A stretch of DNA of 7,610 nt, from assembly GCA_900555835.1 (NCBI GenBank), contig USMK01000039.1, positions 1 to 7,610 of the forward strand, read 5' to 3'. The DNA is from an uncultured Clostridium sp. (GTDB taxonomy: Bacteria; Bacillota; Clostridia; TANB77; CAG-508). Positions 1-5,167 of the stretch are shown here, piece after piece (position 1 is the stretch's first letter; every line of letters begins with the position of its first letter). A program made the position numbers and the translations under genes. Below the pieces are notes generated by a model. It saw only the letters and a program-made list of their open reading frames with translations. It did no database searches and was not told where the DNA came from.

Positions 1-555
1 ATTGGTGCGACTACAATAATCGGTGATGATGTCCTTTTGTATCAAGGTGTTACACTTGGCGGTACAGGTAACGAACATGGCAAAAGACACCCTACGTTAG
101 GTAATAACATTGTTGTAGGTTCAGGCGCTAAAGTTTTAGGTAATATAACAATAGGCTCAAATTCACGTATAGGTGCTGGTTCTGTTGTTGTTGATTCTGT
201 TCCCGAAGATTCTACTGTTGTGGGAGTCCCTGGGCGTATAGTCCGCCAGAAACTTTTAATTCAAGGTCAATTAATGCACAATAGAATTCCTGACCCCGTA
301 ACATGCAGATTAAACAGATTAACGTATGAAATTCAAGAATTAAAAGAAAATATTGATGAAGGAATTGATTTTAACTTAGATAGAGACAAATCTTCATTAC
401 AAGAAGAAACAGTTCTAGAAAATGATGAATTAGAGAATTCATATATAGAAGAAGATTTAGATGATTCTGAAGAATTATTTGATACAGATGAACTATTATC
501 TGATGAAGAACTTGCAATAGACAATATAGAAAATGATGAAAACTTAACAAAATAA
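1..555 (+). CDS. cysE: serine O-acetyltransferase, C-terminal part (5' end outside window)
   Basis: Acetyl-CoA:L-serine O-acetyltransferase makes O-acetylserine, the precursor of cysteine, in the cytoplasm. The frame is open from base 1, so the gene is cut by the window edge and 184 codons remain. A TTG at 37 is not a start, because homologous sequence continues upstream of it. The visible part is the end of the left-handed beta-helix: residues 14-23 read YQGVTLGGTG, then GKRHPTLG (27-34) with the Arg-His pair that binds substrate/CoA in this family, then hexapeptide repeats ending in GAGSVVV and VVGVPGRIV. The catalytic Asp/His pair of the family (E. coli D143/H158) lies upstream of the window. 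A short segment (HNRIPDPV) resembles the usual end of Firmicutes CysE/EpsC. It is followed by an unusual tail of about 67 residues, about 28 of them Asp/Glu and only three Lys/Arg. The next gene, rpoC, is not a functional partner. Family assignment is secure; cysE versus the epsC name is only a label. Confidence 0.93.
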   Translation: MGATTIIGDDVLLYQGVTLGGTGNEHGKRHPTLGNNIVVGSGAKVLGNITIGSNSRIGAGSVVVDSVPEDSTVVGVPGRIVRQKLLIQGQLMHNRIPDPVTCRLNRLTYEIQELKENIDEGIDFNLDRDKSSLQEETVLENDELENSYIEEDLDDSEELFDTDELLSDEELAIDNIENDENLTK

Positions 556-557
556 GT

Positions 558-598
558 ATGTTTGAGTTAAAACTCAAACATGAGCTTGACAAAAGCTC
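558..598. repeat. two adjacent inverted repeats after cysE
   Basis: Positions 558-567 and 572-581 form a perfect 10-bp stem (ATGTTTGAGT / ACTCAAACAT) with a 4-base loop. Immediately after, 582-587 and 593-598 form a 6-bp stem (GAGCTT / AAGCTC) with a 5-base loop. They begin three bases after the cysE stop codon, where a terminator would be expected. Neither stem is GC-rich and no T-tract follows on the plus strand, so they are not a canonical intrinsic terminator. The second stem contains a TTGACA (586-591), but I see no convincing -10 at 16-18 bases. A role in mRNA 3'-end stability or weak termination is inference. Confidence 0.5.
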
Positions 599-738
599 CT
601 ACATAAATCCAAAATTAATTAAATAAAAATACATTAAGCATGAAAAATAGCATAAAGGAATTGCTCAGCAGTGTAAATTTTAAATGTAAAGATGTATTAA
701 ACAATCTAAATAATTATATGTAATCACTAAATTAAAGA
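599..738. other. AT-rich non-coding stretch between cysE and rpoC
   Basis: This stretch has no recognisable gene, tRNA, riboswitch consensus or rpoB remnant. Stops are frequent in all plus-strand frames. The only short open frame is ATG 640 to TAA 723 (27 codons), which has no Shine-Dalgarno sequence and no recognisable product. I looked for a sigma-A promoter for rpoC and found no pair of boxes with acceptable spacing. In most bacteria rpoB would end immediately upstream of rpoC, so an unexplained spacer here is itself notable. Confidence 0.6.
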
Positions 739-789
739 TGTCATGTACTTCAAAGAGTTATTTCATAAACTCTTGAAGTACACATGACA
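739..789. repeat. long imperfect hairpin in the rpoC leader
   Basis: Three stem blocks nest symmetrically. TGTCAT (739-744) pairs with ATGACA (784-789). GTACTTCAA (745-753) pairs with TTGAAGTAC (773-781). GAGTT (755-759) pairs with AACTC (768-772). This gives about 20 bp with a one-base bulge (A754), a two-base bulge (782-783) and an 8-base loop. No T-tract follows on the plus strand, so it is not a standard terminator. It ends 10 bases before the rpoC ribosome-binding site and buries the in-frame ATG at 784, which argues that translation begins at the GTG at 814. A role in RNA processing or in control of rpoC is inference. Confidence 0.7.
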
Positions 790-798
790 AATGAAGTG

Positions 799-806
799 AG
801 GAAAGG
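799..806 (+). promoter_or_regulatory. ribosome-binding site deciding the rpoC start
   Basis: GAGGAAAGG-like purine block (799-806) lies 7 bases before GTG 814. The upstream in-frame ATG at 784 has no Shine-Dalgarno sequence and lies in a hairpin arm. Starting at 814 gives an N-terminus MDELENFDKIKIGLAS that matches the usual start of Firmicutes beta' much better than the 10 extra basic residues from 784. Confidence 0.7.
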
Positions 807-813
807 AAAAAAA

Positions 814-3006
814 GTGGACGAATTAGAAAACTTTGATAAAATTAAAATTGGTCTAGCATCAGATGAAACTATAAGAATGTGGTCAAAAGGAGAAGTAAAA
901 AAACCAGAGACTATAAACTATAGAACATTAAAACCAGAAAAAGATGGTTTATTTTGTGAAAGAATATTTGGACCAACAAAAGACTGGGAATGTCATTGTG
1001 GTAAATATAAAAGAGTAAGATATAAAGGTATTGTCTGCGATAGATGCGGTGTTGAAGTAACTAAAGCAAAAGTAAGACGTGAAAGAATGGGACACATCGA
1101 ACTTGCTGCACCAGTTGCTCATATTTGGTACTTCAAAGGAATACCAAGTAGAATTGCATTATTATTAGATATCTCACCAAGAGAATTAGAGAAAGTTATT
1201 TATTTTGCATCATATATAGTTACAGATAAAGGAACATCTGGATTATTAAAATGCCAAATAATAAATGAAAAAGAATATCATGATGCAGTAGAAAAATATG
1301 GTAGAGGATCATTCAAAGCTGAAATGGGAGCTGAAGCCATAAGAAAATTACTAGCAGAATTAGATATTGAAAAATTATCAGAAAAACTAAAAAAAGAATT
1401 AGTAAAAGCTTCTGAGCAAAAGAAAGCTAAAATAGCAAAAAGATTGGATACAGTAGAAAGCTTTAGATTATCTGGAAACAAACCAGAATGGATGATTATG
1501 AATGTCGTTCCTGTACTTCCACCTGAATTAAGACCTATGGTTCAATTAGATGGTGGTAGATTTGCTACATCAGACTTAAACGATTTATATAGAAGAGTAA
1601 TAAACAGAAATAACAGATTAAAAAGATTATTAGAGCTTGGTGCTCCAGAAATTATAGTAAGAAATGAAAAGAGAATGTTACAAGAATCTGTAGATGCATT
1701 AATTGATAATGGAAGAAAAGGAAGACCTGTAACAGGTGCTGGAAATAGACCTTTAAAATCATTATCAGATATGCTTAAAGGAAAACAAGGTAGATTCCGT
1801 CAAAACTTACTAGGTAAGAGAGTTGATTATTCAGGTCGTTCTGTTATAGTTGTAGGACCAGAACTAAAAATATATCAATGTGGTCTACCAAAAGAAATGG
1901 CAGTAGAATTATTCAAACCATTTGTAATGAAAGAATTAGTAAGCAGAGGAATTGCACATAACATAAAAAATGCAAAAAGAATGGTAGAAAAATTAAAACC
2001 AGAAGTATGGGATATATTAGAAGATGTAATAAAAGACCATCCAGTAATGTTAAACCGTGCTCCAACACTACATAGACTTGGAATTCAAGCATTCCAACCA
2101 ATATTAGTAGAAGGTAGAGCAATAAAATTACACCCATTAGTATGTACAGCATTCAATGCTGACTTTGATGGTGACCAAATGGCTATTCACGTTCCATTAT
2201 CACCAGAAGCACAAGCAGAAGCAAGATACTTAATGTTATCTGTAAATAACCTATTAAAACCACAAGATGGTAAGCCAGTAACAGTACCAACACAGGATAT
2301 GATACTTGGAAGTTATTATTTAACAATGCAAATTGATGGTGAAAAAGGTGAAGGTATGTACTTTAAAGATTCAGACGAAGCTTTAATGGCATATCAAAAC
2401 GGAGATGTTGGATTACATGCAAAAGTAAAAATAAGAATGCATAAGAAAGACAGCGAAGGAAATGAAAGACATGGAACAATAGAAACAACAGTAGGAAGAT
2501 TGATTTATAATGAAGGAATTCCACAAAACTTAGGATTTGTAGATAGAACAAAACCTGAAAATGAATTTAAACTAGAAATTGAATTCCCTGTTATAAAGAA
2601 AAACTTAGGAACAATAATTGCAAAATGTATAAATGCAAATGGATTATCTGTAACAGCAGAAGTTCTAGATTATATAAAAGCAACTGGTTACAAATATTCA
2701 ACCAAAGGTGCTATAACAGTGTCTGTTGCTGATGTTGCCGTTCCAGAAGCTAAAAAGAAAATATTAGAAGAAGCAGAAAAGAAGAAAGACGAAATATTAA
2801 AACAATATAAACGTGGTTTAATAACAGAAGAAGAACGTTACAACGAAGTAATCAAAGTTTGGGAAGGTGTAACAGATGAAGTTACAGAAGCCATGAAAGA
2901 TAATTTCAGTGAATTAAACCCAATTTATATGATGGCTCAATCAGGAGCTAGACGGAAATATGAACCAGTTAAGACAAATTGCAGGTATGCGTGGTCTTAT
3001 GGCTAA
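814..3006 (+). CDS. rpoC: RNA polymerase subunit beta', N-terminal part (frame broken at 2953)
   Basis: This is the first 713 residues of beta', the largest catalytic subunit of cytoplasmic RNA polymerase. The N-terminal zinc ribbon has C60, C62, C75 and C78. The switch and clamp region includes GRFRQNLLGKRVDYSGRSV. The active-site motif NADFDGDQMAIHVP starts at residue 448, and its three Asp residues (450, 452, 454) hold the catalytic Mg2+. The family match continues to NPIYMMAQSGAR, ending at base 2952. After an extra C at 2953 the frame reads about 18 unrelated residues (RKYEPVKTNCRYAWSYG) to a stop at 3004-3006. I chose GTG 814 over ATG 784 because of its ribosome-binding site and homology. 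The upstream neighbour is cysE, not rpoB, which is unusual. Identity is certain; whether the break is real or a sequence error cannot be settled here, though error is more likely for an essential gene. Confidence 0.95.
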   Translation: MDELENFDKIKIGLASDETIRMWSKGEVKKPETINYRTLKPEKDGLFCERIFGPTKDWECHCGKYKRVRYKGIVCDRCGVEVTKAKVRRERMGHIELAAPVAHIWYFKGIPSRIALLLDISPRELEKVIYFASYIVTDKGTSGLLKCQIINEKEYHDAVEKYGRGSFKAEMGAEAIRKLLAELDIEKLSEKLKKELVKASEQKKAKIAKRLDTVESFRLSGNKPEWMIMNVVPVLPPELRPMVQLDGGRFATSDLNDLYRRVINRNNRLKRLLELGAPEIIVRNEKRMLQESVDALIDNGRKGRPVTGAGNRPLKSLSDMLKGKQGRFRQNLLGKRVDYSGRSVIVVGPELKIYQCGLPKEMAVELFKPFVMKELVSRGIAHNIKNAKRMVEKLKPEVWDILEDVIKDHPVMLNRAPTLHRLGIQAFQPILVEGRAIKLHPLVCTAFNADFDGDQMAIHVPLSPEAQAEARYLMLSVNNLLKPQDGKPVTVPTQDMILGSYYLTMQIDGEKGEGMYFKDSDEALMAYQNGDVGLHAKVKIRMHKKDSEGNERHGTIETTVGRLIYNEGIPQNLGFVDRTKPENEFKLEIEFPVIKKNLGTIIAKCINANGLSVTAEVLDYIKATGYKYSTKGAITVSVADVAVPEAKKKILEEAEKKKDEILKQYKRGLITEEERYNEVIKVWEGVTDEVTEAMKDNFSELNPIYMMAQSGARRKYEPVKTNCRYAWSYG
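2950..2962 (+). other. frameshift site in rpoC: one extra base
   Basis: The sequence reads AGA-CGG-AAA-TAT in the upstream frame. Removing the C at 2953 gives AGA-GGA-AAT-ATG (Arg-Gly-Asn-Met) and restores the invariant SGARGNMNQ segment, with no residue lost or gained compared with family members. The inserted base creates CGG, an Arg codon that is rare in this AT-rich DNA. There is no homopolymer or slippery heptamer at the site. Confidence 0.9.
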
Positions 3007-4354
3007 TACTTCTGGTAAAGCTGTTGAAATTCCTATTAAATCTTGCTTCCGTGAAGGTCTAGATGTTCTAGAATACTTTATTTCTTCACACGGTGCTAGA
3101 AAAGGTCTTGCTGATACTGCATTAAGAACAGCCGATTCAGGATACTTAACAAGAAGACTTGTAGATGTAAGCCAAGACATAATCGTAAGAGAAGAAGATT
3201 GCGGAACAACAGAAGGAATTGAAATAACAGATATTAAAGATGGAAACCAAATAATAGAACCATTACAAGAAAGACTTGTTGGTAGATATTTATTACATCC
3301 TGTTGTACATCCAGAAACAGGAGAAGTAATTGCAGATACAGATGTATTATTAACAGATGATTTAGCAAGCAAAATAGTAGAGGCTGGAATAACAAAAGTA
3401 GAGGTTCGTTCAAGCTTAGCTTGTAGATCAAAACACGGTGTATGCTGTAAATGTTATGGAATGGGACTTGCAACAAGAAAAGAAGTTAAAATTGGTGAAG
3501 CTGTTGGTATAGTAGCTGCTCAGTCAATTGGTGAGCCTGGTACCCAGCTAACAATGAGAACATTCCATACTGGTGGTGTAGCTGGTGGAGATATTACACA
3601 AGGTCTTCCAAGAGTTGAAGAATTGTTTGAAGCTAGAAAACCTAAGGGGTTAGCTGTAATCTCTGAAATTGCAGGTACAGTATCTATTGCGGACGACAAG
3701 AAGAGAAAAGAAGTAACAATTACAGGTGATGGAGATGCAAAAGTCTATACCATAAGCTTTGGTTCAAAACTAAAAGTAAAACAAGGTGATTATATAGAAG
3801 CAGGAGATCCGATTACAGAAGGTTCAATAAATCCAAATGATATTCTTGCAATAAAAGGGCCACAAGGTGTTTATGAATACCTAGTTTCAGAAGTACAAAA
3901 AGTATATAGAAACCAAGGTGTTGATATCAACGATAAGCACATTGAAGTAATTGGTAGACAAATGCTTAAAAAGGTAAGAGTTGAAGATAGTGGAGATTCT
4001 AAGATGTTCCCAGGAGCATTAGTTGATATGTATGAGTTTGAAGACGAAAACAAAGAACTAATTGCGGAAGGAAAGAAACCAGCAAAAGGAAAGAGAGTTC
4101 TACTAGGAATTACAAAAGCATCTCTTGCAACAGAAAGTTTCCTATCAGCAGCATCATTCCAAGAAACAACAAGAGTATTGACAGATGCAGCAATAAAAGG
4201 AAAAGTAGATCCATTATTAGGATTAAAAGAAAATGTAATCATAGGAAAATTAATACCAGCTGGAACAGGAATGCAACAATACAAAAACTTGCATATCAAT
4301 ACAGAAGAAACAGAATCAGATGGCAACGAAGAAACAGTTCCAATGGCAGAATAA
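2960..4354 (+). CDS. rpoC: RNA polymerase subunit beta', C-terminal part
   Basis: This continues beta' after the frameshift; homologous sequence begins at base 2954 (residue 714 of the repaired protein). It carries the bridge helix (about 750-786, DVLEYFISSHGARKGLADTA). The second zinc site has C796, C870, C877 and C880, with exactly the spacing of E. coli C814/C888/C895/C898. The trigger-loop region starts at residue 893 (IGEAVGIVAAQSIGEPGTQL). The conserved C-terminus FLSAASFQETT...DPLLGLKENVIIG is present. The repaired protein would be 1,179 residues, a normal Firmicutes length, so only one base is wrong. ATG 2960 is an internal Met of the family sequence, not a natural start; an AGGAG lies 12 bases upstream, but it encodes the conserved Ser-Gly-Ala. 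The gene ends 7 bases before a terminator stem, and rpsL/rpsG do not follow. Confidence 0.95.
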   Translation: MNQLRQIAGMRGLMANTSGKAVEIPIKSCFREGLDVLEYFISSHGARKGLADTALRTADSGYLTRRLVDVSQDIIVREEDCGTTEGIEITDIKDGNQIIEPLQERLVGRYLLHPVVHPETGEVIADTDVLLTDDLASKIVEAGITKVEVRSSLACRSKHGVCCKCYGMGLATRKEVKIGEAVGIVAAQSIGEPGTQLTMRTFHTGGVAGGDITQGLPRVEELFEARKPKGLAVISEIAGTVSIADDKKRKEVTITGDGDAKVYTISFGSKLKVKQGDYIEAGDPITEGSINPNDILAIKGPQGVYEYLVSEVQKVYRNQGVDINDKHIEVIGRQMLKKVRVEDSGDSKMFPGALVDMYEFEDENKELIAEGKKPAKGKRVLLGITKASLATESFLSAASFQETTRVLTDAAIKGKVDPLLGLKENVIIGKLIPAGTGMQQYKNLHINTEETESDGNEETVPMAE

Positions 4355-4361
4355 AAGAGAG

Positions 4362-4396
4362 AAACGGCCTGAAAACAGGTCGTTTTTCTTGCTTTT
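4362..4396 (+). terminator. intrinsic terminator of rpoC
   Basis: The stem AACGGCCTG (4363-4371) pairs with CAGGTCGTT (4376-4384), with one G-T wobble and an AAAA loop. The stem runs directly into a T-rich tract (4383-4390 and 4393-4397). It starts 8 bases after the rpoC stop codon. Stem, tetraloop and T-tract make this a good plus-strand terminator. Confidence 0.88.
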
Positions 4397-4417
4397 TAGC
4401 TAATTTTATGGTATACT
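4389..4417 (+). promoter_or_regulatory. sigma-A promoter for trmB
   Basis: A -35 box TTGCTT (4389-4394) and a -10 box TATACT (4412-4417) are separated by 17 bases. A TG one base before the -10 box makes it an extended -10 promoter. Transcription would start at about 4424, roughly 30 bases before the trmB ATG. The -35 box lies inside the T-rich tail of the rpoC terminator. Confidence 0.75.
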
Positions 4418-4442
4418 AAAATACTAGCGAATGTGGAAAAAT

Positions 4443-4446
4443 GGAG
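4443..4446 (+). promoter_or_regulatory. ribosome-binding site deciding the trmB start
   Basis: GGAG lies 7 bases before ATG 4454. The in-frame GTG at 4433 is only about 9 bases from the predicted transcription start and has no Shine-Dalgarno sequence, so ATG 4454 is preferred. Confidence 0.75.
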
Positions 4447-4453
4447 AATAATT

Positions 4454-5116
4454 ATGAGAATTAGAAGAAAAAAGTGGGCTAGACCTGAACTTGAAGAATG
4501 TAAGTATTTTATAAAAAATCCAGTTGAACTAAAAAATCATTGGAAAGAGCAATTTGCTAAAAATAATCCAATTCATTTAGAATTAGGATGTGGCAAGGGA
4601 GTGTTTATATCTGAAATTGCAGCTAAAAATCCAGATATAAATTATATTGCAATAGATATAAAAAGTGATGTTTTAGGGTATGCTAGAAGAAATATAGAAG
4701 AAATATACACAAAGGAACAACAAAATGTGGATAATGTACTTCTAACAGCTTATAATATAGAGCAAATATCTAATATTTTAGGAGAAAATGACGAAATAGA
4801 TAGAATATACATAAACTTTTGCAATCCTTGGCCAAGAGCTAAGCATAATAAAAGGCGATTAACACATCCAAAACAATTGGAGTTATATAAAAATTTCCTA
4901 AAAAATAATGGAGAAATTCATTTCAAAACAGACGATACAGATTTATATATAGCCACATTAAGATATTTTGAAGAAAGTGGATTTGACATATATTACAAAA
5001 CAGAAAACTTACATACAGATAAAACGGAAGAAAATGTATTAACAGAACACGAGATAATGTTTATGGAAAAAGGAATAAAGATTAAGAAAATAAAAGCAAA
5101 ATATATATCAGCTTGA
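4454..5116 (+). CDS. trmB: tRNA (guanine-N7-)-methyltransferase
   Basis: TrmB transfers a methyl group from S-adenosylmethionine to N7 of G46 in the variable loop of tRNAs, in the cytoplasm. The 220-residue protein has the usual length. It starts with the typical MRIRRKKWARP leader. The SAM-binding motif is HLELGCGKG (41-49), with IAIDIK as the acidic end of strand 2. The family signature region reads INFCNPWPRAKHNKRRLTH (120-138), followed by GEIHFKTDDTDLY (153-165) and a C-terminal TEHE (197-200) where TxYE is usual. The signature has Cys-Asn-Pro-Trp where many members have (S/P)-Asp-Pro-Trp; I believe clostridial homologues share this, so it is probably not inactivating. The gene has its own promoter overlapping the upstream terminator and is followed after 51 bases by gdpP, which has a promoter of its own. 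Assignment is secure. Confidence 0.95.
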   Translation: MRIRRKKWARPELEECKYFIKNPVELKNHWKEQFAKNNPIHLELGCGKGVFISEIAAKNPDINYIAIDIKSDVLGYARRNIEEIYTKEQQNVDNVLLTAYNIEQISNILGENDEIDRIYINFCNPWPRAKHNKRRLTHPKQLELYKNFLKNNGEIHFKTDDTDLYIATLRYFEESGFDIYYKTENLHTDKTEENVLTEHEIMFMEKGIKIKKIKAKYISA

Positions 5117-5141
5117 CTTTTATTTTTTAAGCATATACAAT
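5113..5141 (+). promoter_or_regulatory. sigma-A promoter for gdpP-rplI
   Basis: A -35 box TTGACT (5113-5118) and a -10 box TACAAT (5136-5141) are separated by exactly 17 bases. The -35 box overlaps the trmB stop codon TGA (5114-5116). The start of transcription would be near 5148, leaving a leader of only about 20 bases. That makes the in-frame ATG at 5144 unusable from this promoter. Confidence 0.75.
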
Positions 5142-5154
5142 ATATGTGGAAGAA

Positions 5155-5161
5155 AAGGAGA
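5155..5161 (+). promoter_or_regulatory. ribosome-binding site deciding the gdpP start
   Basis: AAGGAGA lies 6 bases before ATG 5168. The alternative in-frame ATG at 5144 has no Shine-Dalgarno sequence and sits between the -10 box and the predicted transcription start. Confidence 0.8.
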
Positions 5162-5167
5162 GAAAAT

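Noticed and set aside
333..592. Minus-strand open frames opposite the acidic cysE tail
   Set aside because: The Ser-rich and Leu-rich translations are by-products of GAA/GAT-rich sense codons.
586..614. TTGACA at 586-591 as a promoter for rpoC
   Set aside because: At 17 bases spacing the would-be -10 is CCAAAA, and no shift of one or two bases gives a usable box.
640..723. Open frame of 27 codons (MKNSIKELLSS...) in the cysE-rpoC spacer
   Set aside because: It has no Shine-Dalgarno sequence and no recognisable product, and this length is expected by chance in such AT-rich DNA.
784..813. Ten extra N-terminal codons for rpoC from ATG 784
   Set aside because: No ribosome-binding site; the ATG lies in a hairpin arm and the residues do not match beta' proteins. 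GTG 814 has a good site and fits the family.
2941..3372. 143-codon open frame on the minus strand
   Set aside because: Antisense shadow of conserved rpoC codons; its Ser/Pro-rich translation resembles no family and it has no ribosome-binding site.
3871..4326. 151-codon open frame on the minus strand
   Set aside because: Antisense shadow of the rpoC 3' region, without start signals.
2960..4354. A naturally split rpoC whose second half starts at ATG 2960
   Set aside because: The split falls inside an invariant motif, removal of one base restores perfect alignment, and the only Shine-Dalgarno-like sequence is 12 bases away and encodes conserved residues.
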